DNA of 64,000 nt from assembly GCA_963824345.1 (NCBI GenBank), contig CAWGOZ010000008.1, positions 1-64,000 on the forward strand, read 5' to 3'. The position numbers and the translations under genes are program-made. This DNA is from Palsa-89 sp963824345 (GTDB lineage Bacteria; Acidobacteriota; Terriglobia; Bryobacterales; Bryobacteraceae). A model generated the notes under the pieces. That model did not search any database and was not told where the DNA came from. It saw nothing but the letters and a program-made list of their open reading frames with translations. This document shows, one piece after another, positions 9,013-17,858 of the stretch (positions within the stretch are counted from its first letter, which is position 1; every line of letters starts with the position of its first letter).

Positions 9013-10393
9013 CTTCAAATTCGCATCTTGGAGCGCCCCGGAGGTTGCTTGGACGATTGAATATCCGCTCGAGGTGATGGATGAGATCCGGGGATATGCG
9101 TGCAACGAGCTGTCGCAGTTCCCGCATGGAGGCGCCGAGGTTGCCGGTGTGATGTTCGGCTCTGTGCGTCCCGGCGTGATTCGCATTCTCACGTGGCGTC
9201 CAATCGCTTCCGAATACGCGGAAGGAGAGACTCTGCGGCTGTCCCATCGCGATCGCATGAACCTGGCGGTGCAGCTGGAGGTGGCGCGGGCCAATCCGGA
9301 ATTGAAGGATCTCCGGCCGGTTGGTTGGTTTGTAACCCACCCCAACGGCAACGTCGCCATGAATGCGTCGGATCTGGAAGTCCACGGCGGCTTTTTCCCG
9401 GAATCGGCGCAGGTGACCCTGGTGATTTGCCCCACCACGGGCGGCCGCGCCGAGGCGGGCTTTTTCGTTCGGGAAGCGGACGGCAATGTGCGATCCGACG
9501 CAAGTTACCATCGGTTTGTCTTGAAGCCGTCGCCAGCGCCGCTACTCCAGGCTTTGCCATCCCAGGCACCGGCATCCGAGCCTCCGGCGTCGCTGGTTCC
9601 GGCGCCTCCGGCGTCGCCATCCCCGGCTCCGGTATCCGAGGCTCCGGCATCCCAGGCTCCGGCGCCCCAGGCTCCGGCCCGCAAGGCCGCGGCACGCAAG
9701 CCGGCGGCCCCCAAGGCTGCTCCGCCTCCATCTCCGCCGCCGCAGGCTGCGCCACCCCAAGTTCGATCATCCCTTTCTGAGGCAGCCGATCCCCCTATCC
9801 CGAGCTTCAATATCGACGAGCCTCTTGGCCCTCGCGAGCGCTGGCTTTGGGCGATACCGATCGCGCTGGCCCTGGCGCTGGCCGGCTGGGCACTGTATCA
9901 CCGGCAAAAGCCGGCGCAAACTACTCCGATGGCGTTTCGCGTTTCCTCCCATGCGGCGGGCGTGGTGCAACTGGAGTGGGACCCGAATTCGCGCGCCATT
10001 CGCGCCGCCGACCACGGCGAGATCGATATCACGGACGAAGGGAAAACCTCTCAAGTGCCGTTCACCGGCGATCAACTGCGCTCCGGCAAGATGACCTATG
10101 TCCCGAGCTCGGGTGACGTCGGGTTCCAGCTCACGGTCTATCCGGCAAGCGGAGCTCCGGTTCAAGAAAACACGCGGTTGATCACTCCGGCAACGGGCTC
10201 GATCCCCTCCGCCGCGCCCGCGGCGCAACCGCCGCAACTTTTATCGGGCGCCGATGACAATGCGTCCCAACGGAAGATCCGCCAATTGACGGAAGAGCTT
10301 GCTAAGGAACGCGCGCGCACCGGCGAATTGCAGAACCTGGTGCGTATCCTTGAAAATCGTCTAGGGATAAAGCCGGCAGAGCCGCAACCGTAG
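8960..10393 (+). CDS. membrane-anchored protein with degenerate JAMM/MPN-like domain
   Basis: Residues 40-190 resemble a JAB1/MPN (JAMM) metalloprotease fold: E60 sits in a G-A-E-V-A-G strand and a G-W-F-V-T-H127-P motif is followed by S137-D138. The canonical motif is GW-H-x-HP...S-x2-D. Here the first metal histidine is Val and the Ser/Asp spacing is altered, so zinc-dependent catalysis is doubtful. A Pro/Ala/Ser repeat linker (about residues 193-270) leads to a transmembrane helix near 293-313, then a beta-rich domain of roughly 90 residues and a C-terminal coiled coil (about 430-465). ATG at 8960 has AGGAG at good spacing. Partner and role are unknown; a peptide- or ubiquitin-like-binding sensor is one guess. 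Confidence 0.55.
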   Translation: MTPAKARTVTRTMATSADFKFASWSAPEVAWTIEYPLEVMDEIRGYACNELSQFPHGGAEVAGVMFGSVRPGVIRILTWRPIASEYAEGETLRLSHRDRMNLAVQLEVARANPELKDLRPVGWFVTHPNGNVAMNASDLEVHGGFFPESAQVTLVICPTTGGRAEAGFFVREADGNVRSDASYHRFVLKPSPAPLLQALPSQAPASEPPASLVPAPPASPSPAPVSEAPASQAPAPQAPARKAAARKPAAPKAAPPPSPPPQAAPPQVRSSLSEAADPPIPSFNIDEPLGPRERWLWAIPIALALALAGWALYHRQKPAQTTPMAFRVSSHAAGVVQLEWDPNSRAIRAADHGEIDITDEGKTSQVPFTGDQLRSGKMTYVPSSGDVGFQLTVYPASGAPVQENTRLITPATGSIPSAAPAAQPPQLLSGADDNASQRKIRQLTEELAKERARTGELQNLVRILENRLGIKPAEPQP

Positions 10394-10513
10394 CCAGGTT
10401 CATTCGAAATAGCGCACTTGCGGCACATCCGCTAGAATAGAGGTTCACCTCGGAAAAGCTGCGTCGCTTTGGGGCCCTGGTGCATCCAAGTAGATTCAGG
10501 CCCAAGGCTGTTC

Positions 10514-11800
10514 ATGGTTGCCGATATTTTTAACTCCAAATTTCTTTGGCTTGTCACCGCTGTCAGTTGTGCGGCGATGTCGGGTTGCAATTCGGCCGCG
10601 CAGAGCCAGCGCCCTCAAGCGCCTCCACCCGAAGTGGTGGTGAAGCAAGTGGATGCCGGGGACGTTCCGGTGATATCGGAATATCCGGCCCAGACCTACG
10701 CGCGAAACAGCGTCGAAGTGCGCGGCCGGGTGGACGGCTATATCGACAAGTGGCTGTTTCGTCCTGGACAGGAAGTGCACGCCGGCGACGTGTTATACGT
10801 GCTGGATCTGCGTCCCTATGAGGCCGCAGTGGCGCAGGCCAAAGGCAATGTCTCGCAGAGCGAGGCGGATCTGGAATTTGCGCGCAAGCAAGTCGCTCTG
10901 CTGCAAGCCGAGGCGAATCTTGCGGTCATGCAAGCCAACCTCGTCAAAGCGCGACAGGATAACGAACGTCTGATGCCGCTGGTGAAAGATGAAGCGGCGG
11001 CCCAACAGGAGCTGGACACGGCAGTTGCCGCGCTGCGCTCAGGCGAAGCCAATGTGCGAGCGGCGCAAGCCAACGTGGACCAGACACGCCTCTCCACCGA
11101 GACGCAGATTTCATCCACCGCGGGAAAAGTGGACGCCCAGCGCGCCGCGCTGCGGACGGCGGAGTTGAATTTGGAATACGCGACTATTCGCGCGCCGATC
11201 AGCGGGCTGATCGGAGATACGCTTCTACCGGTAGGCGGCCTGGTGACCGCCAATGCGGCGCAACCGCTCACCACCATCGTTCCGCTGGATCCGATCTGGG
11301 TGCGATTCAAGGTAACCGAGTCGCGCTACCTTTCCTTTAAGAAGAATCCGACGCTGCTGCAGTCGCCTCTGGCTCTGATCCTGGCCGACGGTTCCGAGTT
11401 TTCGCAGAAGGGCCGCATTGAGAACACGCTCAATCAAGTGGACCCGAAGACCGGCACGCTGGAGTTGCAGGCCAGCTTCCCCAATCCGCAACACACGCTG
11501 CTGCCGGGGCAGTTCGGCAAAGTGCGCGTGGAAACGGAATTGCGCCGCAACGTGATCCTGGTGCCACAGCGCGCGATTCAGCAGCTCCAGAGCGTGCAGA
11601 CCGTGTTCACGGTGAGCGCTTCGAACACGGTGGAGCTGCGCGCCATCACCACCGCTGAGCGGGTGGGCGAGGACTGGATCGTCGAGCAAGGCCTGAAACC
11701 AGGCGACCGGGTGATTGTCGAAGGGCAGCTCAAGGTGCGGCCGGGGATGCGGGTGACACCCACTCCGTGGCACGCTTCGCGCGCCGGCGCGGGCGGGTAA
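10514..11800 (+). CDS. RND efflux periplasmic adaptor lipoprotein (AcrA/MexA type)
   Basis: Membrane fusion protein linking the inner-membrane pump to the outer-membrane channel. It has a lipoprotein signal with cleavage before Cys in AAMSGC, a biotinyl-lipoyl-like half motif (VRGRVDGYIDKWLFRPGQEV), a long alpha-helical hairpin (about residues 95-180), the second lipoyl half (ATIRAPISGLIGDTLL) and a beta-barrel domain. ATG at 10514 is chosen over 10469 because it begins the signal peptide and has AAGG just upstream. It is the first gene of an adaptor-pump-channel operon (6 bp to the pump), so substrates are probably drugs, detergents or lipophilic toxins. Confidence 0.9.
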   Translation: MVADIFNSKFLWLVTAVSCAAMSGCNSAAQSQRPQAPPPEVVVKQVDAGDVPVISEYPAQTYARNSVEVRGRVDGYIDKWLFRPGQEVHAGDVLYVLDLRPYEAAVAQAKGNVSQSEADLEFARKQVALLQAEANLAVMQANLVKARQDNERLMPLVKDEAAAQQELDTAVAALRSGEANVRAAQANVDQTRLSTETQISSTAGKVDAQRAALRTAELNLEYATIRAPISGLIGDTLLPVGGLVTANAAQPLTTIVPLDPIWVRFKVTESRYLSFKKNPTLLQSPLALILADGSEFSQKGRIENTLNQVDPKTGTLELQASFPNPQHTLLPGQFGKVRVETELRRNVILVPQRAIQQLQSVQTVFTVSASNTVELRAITTAERVGEDWIVEQGLKPGDRVIVEGQLKVRPGMRVTPTPWHASRAGAGG

Positions 11801-11806
11801 ATCAGT

Positions 11807-14800
11807 ATGGCTCGATTTTTCATCGATCGTCCTGTTTTCGCGATTGTCATCGCGGTGGTGATCGTCCTGCTTGGGATCGTCGCCATACCGAATCTTCCCA
11901 TCGCGGCGTTTCCCGAGGTTGTTCCTCCCGTGGTCCAAATCACCGCCAGCTACCTGGGCGGCAACTCCATCGATCTCGAAAAGACCGTGGCACAGCCTAT
12001 CGAAGAGCAATTGGCAGGTTTGGATGGGATGATGTACTTCCTGTCGAGCAGCGCCAACAACGGCGCGATCACGATTTCGGTGACCTTTCAATTGGGTACC
12101 AACCCTGACACGGCCACGGTGCAAACCCAGAACAAGGTGAATATCGCACTGCCGCGGCTGCCTCCGGAAGTGCAGCGCCAGGGCGTGGTGGTGAAGAAAG
12201 TATCCAGTTCGTTTCTCATGGTGGTGGGCCTGATTTCGCCCGACGACCGTTATGACTCGCTGTTCCTGACCAATTACGCGCAAATCAATCTGCTGAATCA
12301 AATCGGAAGTCTCACCGGGGTGGGCGATTCGCGGCTCTCCTCGCAAGAGATTTACTCCATGCGCGTGTGGGTGGATCCCGACAAAATGGCCAAGCTCGGC
12401 TTAACGGCCACCGATATCAACGATGCCATCGCCGCGCAGAACCGGCAGAATCCGGCAGGCGCGCTAGGGCAGGCTCCGTCCCCGCGTGGAACCGATTTTC
12501 AATACGCGGTGACGGCGCCCGGGCGGCTGATCGATCCGGCGCAATTTGGCGATATCGTCCTGCGGGCGCAACCGGACGCTTCCTTGCTGCGGATTCGCGA
12601 TATCGGCACAGTCCAGCTCGGCGCGTTCACATATTCGGCCTTCAGCCGCCTGAACGGCAAGCCTTCCTCTAACGTGATTGCGTTTCTATCGCCGGGGGCG
12701 AACGCGGTGGAGACTTCCAACCAGATCCGGGCGTTCCTGGAGCGGGCCAAGCTGAACTTTCCGGCGGGCGTCGATTACGTCATCTCTTACGATTCGACGC
12801 GTTTTGTGCGCGCCTCAATTGAGGACGTGATTTTCACCCTGCTGGCGGCCGTGGGATTAGTGATTCTGGTGGTTTTCATTTTTTTACAGAACTGGCGCGC
12901 GACTTTGATCCCGTTGCTGACCGTGCCGGTGGCCGTCATCGGCGCAATCGCGCTGTTTCCGCTGTTGGGATTTTCGATCAACATCACCAGCATGTTCGGC
13001 CTGGTGCTCTCCATCGGCATCGTGGTGGATGACGCCATCGTAGTGGTGGAGGCCGTGCAACGCAATATTGACAATGGCATGGCGCCGCGCGAAGCTACGC
13101 TGCGGGCTATGCAGCAGGTCTCGGCGCCGGTGATCGCCATTGCGTGCATTTTGGCGGCGGTTTTTATTCCCGTGGCATTCCTGGGCGGCATTAGCGGACA
13201 GATTTACCGGCAATTCGCGCTGACCATCGCCGCATCGGTTCTGCTTTCGGCGTTCAGCGCGCTGTCTTTGAGTCCCGCTCTCAGCTCGCTGCTGCTGAAG
13301 CCGCACAAAAAGTCGCGCGGGCCCCTGGATTTCCTGTTCGAGAAGTTCAACGTTGCATTCGAATGGTCCACCAATCGCTATCTTGCGGGCGTCGGGTTCC
13401 TGATCCGGCGTTTCGGATTCACGCTGGTTGCCCTGGCTTTGTTTTGGGCCGCGGGCGCCTGGCTGTTCAAAATACTTCCGGCCGGATTCCTGCCCGACGA
13501 AGACCAGGCCGCTTTCTTCATGCCGGTACGGCTTCCGGATGGCGCTTCCATTGACCGGACGGACGCCGCGGTAGCCAAAATCGAGCAAAGGCTAACCAAG
13601 GTGAAAGGCCTGGATTCCTGGTTCGTGATCGGCGGCACCGACTTCACCACGCAGACCAGCGCCTCCAACGTGGCCACCCTGGTGCTTACGACCACCGATT
13701 GGAGCCAGCGCAAGACCAAAGAGTTGCAACTGGGCCCGATTCTGGCCGCCTCGCAGCACGCGTCCGCGGATGTCCCGGAGGCATTCACCACGGTGTTCAG
13801 TTTTCCGCCCATTCTGGGCTTGAGCAGCACCGGAGGGTTCCAGTTCATGTTGGAAGACCGCTCGGGCGGCGAGATCGAGCAGCTCAGCCAGGTGGGCGAT
13901 GCGCTGGTGGCCGCGGCTCGCAAACGCCCCGAAATCGGCCTGGTGATCAACACGTTTCGATCCAGCGTTCCCTCTTATAGCATCGACATGGACCTGGACA
14001 AGCTGCAAACGCTGGGCGTGCCGGTGACGGACGCTTACAACACGCTCCAAACCTTTCTAGGCGGCCTCTATGTAAACGACTTTAACCGCTTCAGCCACAC
14101 CTGGCAGGTGCTGATTCAAGCCGCGCCGGAGTTCCGCAATCAGCCTTCCGACATCGATCGTTTTTATGTGCGGAGCTCGGCGGGCAACATGGTGCCGCTC
14201 GGCACGCTGGCGAGCGTTAAGCCTTCCAGCGGGCCGGAGGTGGTGTTCCGCTACAACCGCTATCGCGCCATCCAGATTTTGGGCGCTCCGGCCCCCGGCG
14301 TAAGCTCCGGCCAGGCCATCGACGCGATGGAGAAGGTGGCGGCGGAAACCCTGCCCATCGGCTACGGTTACGAATGGACGGGCACCACCTATCAGCAGAA
14401 GCTGGCGCAAGGACACGAGGGCGTGATCTTCGGATTCGCCACGGTGCTGGTCTTTCTGTGCCTGGCGGCGTTGTATGAAAGCTGGTCCATCCCGCTCGCG
14501 GTCTTGCTGTCGCTTCCGCTGGGACTTTTCGGCGCGCTGCTGGCGGTTTATCTGCGCAATTATCCTTACGATGTTTACACCCAGATCGGCATCGTCACGC
14601 TGATCGGACTGGCGGCCAAGAACGCGATCCTGATCGTCGAGTTCGCCAAAGACAGCCACGACAAGGAACTAATGACGGCTCGAGATGCGGCGCTGAACGC
14701 CGCCAAGCTGCGGCTGCGTCCCATTTTGATGACGTCCTTCGCGTTCATCCTGGGCGTGGTGCCGTTGTTTGTGGCCACCGGCGCGGGCGCGGCGTCACGA

Positions 14801-14983
14801 CGGTCGCTCGGGACCACGGTATTCGGAGGCATGCTGGCGGCCACGCTGCTGGCCATTTTCTTCGTGCCGGTGCAGTATTTCGTGGTGGAGACCTTTGTTG
14901 AGCGGCGCCGGGACAAAGGCGTGAAACGCGGCCAACTGGACGTAAAGCGGCCCAAGCCGGAGCCGGTGGAGGCGACAGATTGA
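11807..14983 (+). CDS. RND multidrug efflux pump (AcrB/MexB type)
   Basis: Proton-driven inner-membrane transporter of 1058 residues, the usual HAE1 length. The N-terminal MARFFIDRPVFAIVIAVVIV helix is diagnostic. Two blocks of six transmembrane helices flank large periplasmic loops. The paired aspartates of transmembrane helix 4 (GIVVDDAIVVVEAV), which relay protons, are intact. Helix 10-11 motifs (LIGLAAKNAILIVEFAKD) are also conserved. It lies 6 bp after the adaptor gene and its TGA overlaps the ATG of the outer-membrane factor in TGATG, which implies translational coupling. Confidence 0.95.
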   Translation: MARFFIDRPVFAIVIAVVIVLLGIVAIPNLPIAAFPEVVPPVVQITASYLGGNSIDLEKTVAQPIEEQLAGLDGMMYFLSSSANNGAITISVTFQLGTNPDTATVQTQNKVNIALPRLPPEVQRQGVVVKKVSSSFLMVVGLISPDDRYDSLFLTNYAQINLLNQIGSLTGVGDSRLSSQEIYSMRVWVDPDKMAKLGLTATDINDAIAAQNRQNPAGALGQAPSPRGTDFQYAVTAPGRLIDPAQFGDIVLRAQPDASLLRIRDIGTVQLGAFTYSAFSRLNGKPSSNVIAFLSPGANAVETSNQIRAFLERAKLNFPAGVDYVISYDSTRFVRASIEDVIFTLLAAVGLVILVVFIFLQNWRATLIPLLTVPVAVIGAIALFPLLGFSINITSMFGLVLSIGIVVDDAIVVVEAVQRNIDNGMAPREATLRAMQQVSAPVIAIACILAAVFIPVAFLGGISGQIYRQFALTIAASVLLSAFSALSLSPALSSLLLKPHKKSRGPLDFLFEKFNVAFEWSTNRYLAGVGFLIRRFGFTLVALALFWAAGAWLFKILPAGFLPDEDQAAFFMPVRLPDGASIDRTDAAVAKIEQRLTKVKGLDSWFVIGGTDFTTQTSASNVATLVLTTTDWSQRKTKELQLGPILAASQHASADVPEAFTTVFSFPPILGLSSTGGFQFMLEDRSGGEIEQLSQVGDALVAAARKRPEIGLVINTFRSSVPSYSIDMDLDKLQTLGVPVTDAYNTLQTFLGGLYVNDFNRFSHTWQVLIQAAPEFRNQPSDIDRFYVRSSAGNMVPLGTLASVKPSSGPEVVFRYNRYRAIQILGAPAPGVSSGQAIDAMEKVAAETLPIGYGYEWTGTTYQQKLAQGHEGVIFGFATVLVFLCLAALYESWSIPLAVLLSLPLGLFGALLAVYLRNYPYDVYTQIGIVTLIGLAAKNAILIVEFAKDSHDKELMTARDAALNAAKLRLRPILMTSFAFILGVVPLFVATGAGAASRRSLGTTVFGGMLAATLLAIFFVPVQYFVVETFVERRRDKGVKRGQLDVKRPKPEPVEATD

Positions 14984-16395
14984 TGCGGCGTGGGGTGCTG
15001 CGCGCCGCAACCTTCGGCTTGGCGCTCGGTTTGTCCGGCTGCCTGGTGGGGCCGAATTATCACCGCCCCGAGACCAGCCTTCCTCCGCAATTCCCGGGCG
15101 CTCCCGCGGACGGGGCGGAATCCCTGGCTGACAAAAAATGGTCCGAGCTGTTCCAGGACGCCACGCTGAAACAACTGATCGCGACCGCGCTCGAGAAGAA
15201 TTTCGACGTTCGGATAGCGGCCGAACGCGTGATCGAGGCTCGCGCGCAATATGGAATCACGCGCGCCAATCTGCTTCCCACGCTGGATGCGCAGGCCACT
15301 TACACGGCCTCGCGCAGTTCTTCCATCGGATCGTTTCCTTTCCCGCCAGGAACGCCAGTGGCCTTCGCCTACACCCAGGCCGGTTTGCAGTTAGCGTGGG
15401 AGGTGGATCTGTGGGGCCGGCTGCGCCGGTTAACGGAAGCGGCGCGGGCGCAATATCTGGCGTCGGAAGAGGCACGGCATGGAGTTGTCATCTCGCTGAT
15501 CTCCGATGTCATGAACACGTACTTTTCGCTGCGCGAGCTGGACCTGGAGCTGGAAATCGGGCGCCAGAATAACGGCATCGCGCACGACAATCTGCGCTTG
15601 ATCCAGCTGCGCAAGGATCGGGGCGCGGCCAACGGCTTGGAAGTGCACCAGGCCGAGCAGTTTCTCTATACCACCACCGCGCAGATCGCGAGCGTGGAGC
15701 GATCCATCGCGCAAACCGAAGACGCGCTGAATCTGTTGCTGGCCAATGCTCCGGGCGAAGTTCCGCGAGGCCCAGGGTTGGAGCAAATCGCGAGGGAACC
15801 GATTGCTTCGGCGCCCGATCTACCCGCGGGGCTTCCATCGTCGCTGCTCGAACGGCGGCCGGACATCCGTCAAGCCGAGCAAAATTTGATCGCGGCCAAT
15901 GCCCAAATCGGCGCCGCGCGAGCGCTCTTTTTTCCCCAGATTTCCCTCACCGGGTTCCTGGGCGGCCAGAGCCAGCCGCTGGCCCAGCTATTCACCGGTC
16001 CAGCCAGGATGGCGTCGATTGCACCCTCGGCGCTGCTCCCCATCTTTCACGCCGGCCTGCGCTCGGGCGTGCGGCTGACCGAAGCGCAGGAACGCGAGAT
16101 GCTGCTGTCCTATCAGCGGAGCATCTACGGTGCGTTGCGCGAGGTTGCGGACGCATTGGCGGCGCATAGCCGGACACGGGAACAGCGGGGGGAAGAAGAG
16201 AAGCTGGTGACGGCGCTGTCCGAGAGCGTCCGGCTGTCCACGCTGCGCTACCGCGGAGGCCTGGATAGCTATTTGCAAGTATTGGACGCCGAGCGGAACC
16301 TGTTTGCCGGCCAGCTGGATCTGGCGCAGCTGCGGCTGCTGGAGCTACAGTCGGTCACCCAACTCTATCGAGCGCTGGGAGGCGGATGGCAGTGA
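14983..16395 (+). CDS. outer-membrane efflux lipoprotein (NodT/OprM type)
   Basis: TolC-superfamily channel that completes the tripartite RND system. It has a lipobox (GLSGC) followed by LVGPNYHRPE, the hallmark opening of NodT-type factors, and two internal OEP repeats of long helices and beta strands (first near residues 60-240, second near 270-460). The QYGITRANLLPTLDAQATYT segment is typical of the helical barrel. The ATG at 14983 overlaps the pump's stop codon, so the three genes form one transcription unit. No local repressor gene (TetR or MarR type) is present, so its regulation is not visible. Confidence 0.92.
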   Translation: MRRGVLRAATFGLALGLSGCLVGPNYHRPETSLPPQFPGAPADGAESLADKKWSELFQDATLKQLIATALEKNFDVRIAAERVIEARAQYGITRANLLPTLDAQATYTASRSSSIGSFPFPPGTPVAFAYTQAGLQLAWEVDLWGRLRRLTEAARAQYLASEEARHGVVISLISDVMNTYFSLRELDLELEIGRQNNGIAHDNLRLIQLRKDRGAANGLEVHQAEQFLYTTTAQIASVERSIAQTEDALNLLLANAPGEVPRGPGLEQIAREPIASAPDLPAGLPSSLLERRPDIRQAEQNLIAANAQIGAARALFFPQISLTGFLGGQSQPLAQLFTGPARMASIAPSALLPIFHAGLRSGVRLTEAQEREMLLSYQRSIYGALREVADALAAHSRTREQRGEEEKLVTALSESVRLSTLRYRGGLDSYLQVLDAERNLFAGQLDLAQLRLLELQSVTQLYRALGGGWQ

Positions 16396-16403
16396 GGCAG
16401 TGG

Positions 16404-16592
16404 CTAGCTGATAGCCATGCCGCTGGTGATCTTGGAGAAGATGGTGCTCACCGCGGGCATCACATTCTGAGGCAGAAAGCCGGCCACGACGATTACGATG
16501 GCGGCAGCCAAAAGAGAGTATTCGATAAAGTCCTGCCCCCGCTGGTCTTTCCAAAAATGTTGCAGCCAAAGCTGCAGCAGCATCCTGCCCAT
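16404..16592 (-). CDS. Flp-type (type IVb) pilin
   Basis: A 62-residue prepilin. A hydrophilic leader ends in Arg-Gly and is followed by Gln-Asp-Phe-Ile-Glu-Tyr, so processing after Gly puts Glu at position +5 with the Flp-specific Glu-Tyr pair. A hydrophobic helix (SLLAAAIVIVVAGFLP) follows. GGAGG lies about 10 nt upstream of the ATG. Flp pilins are exported by a Tad secretion system, and no tad genes are nearby, so this pilin is an orphan in the window. It converges on the efflux operon with an 8-bp gap. Confidence 0.85.
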   Translation of the reverse strand: MGRMLLQLWLQHFWKDQRGQDFIEYSLLAAAIVIVVAGFLPQNVMPAVSTIFSKITSGMAIS

Positions 16593-16690
16593 AGTTTTTC
16601 CGCCTCCATTCCATTTTCAGGCAGATTGGGGTTACGGACAACCAAGAAAATGCCGTAGTTGGACCCGGAAACTCCCTTACTACCCCCTGG

Positions 16691-17761
16691 CTACTGGGCA
16701 GTTCTGTAGGAGCACCGCAGGATGTCGCCGGACTGGGGAACCGAGGCGGTTAGGAATGTGAGGGTGCTCCCGGAGAGCGTGTAATCCACGCCCACGCTCA
16801 TCAGCAGCCCATTCAGAAAAACCATCAGACTCAGGCTGGGACTGGGGATCTGGCTCAGCGCGAACGTGGTGTTGACCCCGTTGGCCGCGCCGGTGGGAGT
16901 TTCCTGATCCACAAAACCCACACCCGGAATACTGACGGCGAGGCGATAGGAGGCCAGCAGTCTGTCGCCGTTTTGGGGCACCCCGGCGGTTGCAAACGTG
17001 ATCGTATTGCCGGACAGGGTATAGTCGAAACCCTGGTCCTGCAGCAATCCGTTGAGGAAAAGAGCGAGACTTGCGGCTGGGTTGGGGGCGTTGGCCAAAG
17101 TGAACGATGCGTTGACGCCGTTGATGGCGCCGGCTGGGGTTTCGGAGTCAACGAACGACAGGGAGCCGCCGGAACCGGAACCGCAAGGCGCCGAGGTTCC
17201 GTCCACGTGCATACAATCGGAGAGATTGCCCGCCGCTCCATCGATGGCGCCGGTGGCGTCGATAATGGCGGTCCGAGAAGGCGCAAAGGTGGTGCCGATC
17301 AGCGCGCGCAAATTCAGCGCAGCCTGGAGCCCTGTAACGTCGGCGATGCTGATAGTCGTGACCACTGTTGGCGCCGATCCGGTAATGGATCCCGGAGGCA
17401 GCAGGACATCGCGCACGCGCAGGGGTATGTTGCTGGGAGCCACCGCCCAGGTCTCGGTGAACTCGACCACGCCCTCGGTGGCGAACGTAACGGTGTAAAC
17501 CGCGGCAGTGTCCGCGTTGGTGGTCGGGATCAATTGGACGTACAGCACCCCGTTTTCGACCGACACCTCAATTAAATTGGCCGCGACATTGGAGGTATCG
17601 GACGCTTCAAATTGCGGCCACGAAATGGTAAGGACACCGTTGAAAAGAGTTCCATCGGCGTTATAGAGAGTGTCGCTAATCGTGGTGAGGGGCGGAGTGG
17701 CCTGCAACCGCGAGCTGAACGCCAGGCCGGCGAACAGCAGCCACCATTTGAAACTCAACAT
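16691..17761 (-). CDS. secreted protein with two C-terminal 71-residue repeats
   Basis: Function unknown. A signal peptide (about residues 1-22, ending near LQATPP) is followed by an N-terminal beta-rich region of 100 residues resembling carbohydrate-binding or phage tail modules, a linker and two tandem repeats (residues 203-273 and 283-353). Each repeat starts FVD-x-ETP-x-GA-x-NGVN and ends GD-x-L-x-x-SYR. Comparable repeats occur in tail-fibre-like and exported adhesin-like proteins; that is a resemblance, not an assignment. The gene lies 98 bp upstream of the divergently regulated pilin and reads in the same direction. Confidence 0.6.
   Translation of the reverse strand: MLSFKWWLLFAGLAFSSRLQATPPLTTISDTLYNADGTLFNGVLTISWPQFEASDTSNVAANLIEVSVENGVLYVQLIPTTNADTAAVYTVTFATEGVVEFTETWAVAPSNIPLRVRDVLLPPGSITGSAPTVVTTISIADVTGLQAALNLRALIGTTFAPSRTAIIDATGAIDGAAGNLSDCMHVDGTSAPCGSGSGGSLSFVDSETPAGAINGVNASFTLANAPNPAASLALFLNGLLQDQGFDYTLSGNTITFATAGVPQNGDRLLASYRLAVSIPGVGFVDQETPTGAANGVNTTFALSQIPSPSLSLMVFLNGLLMSVGVDYTLSGSTLTFLTASVPQSGDILRCSYRTAQ
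16703..17155 (-). repeat. two intragenic 71-codon repeats
   Basis: Coding repeats at 16943-17155 and 16703-16915, separated by 27 bp. They share the protein pattern FVD-x-ETP-x-GA-x-NGVN...FLNGLL...DYTLSG-x-T-x-TF...P-Q-x-GD. The third-position differences between copies show an old duplication. Confidence 0.75.
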
Positions 17762-17858
17762 GACTCAGCTTATTCATGAGAGCAGAGGTTGAGAAACTAC
17801 CGCTCACGGCAAGCGCGGGCCAACTTCTGACGGTCCAAGCACTTCGGCAGGTTCGAAT

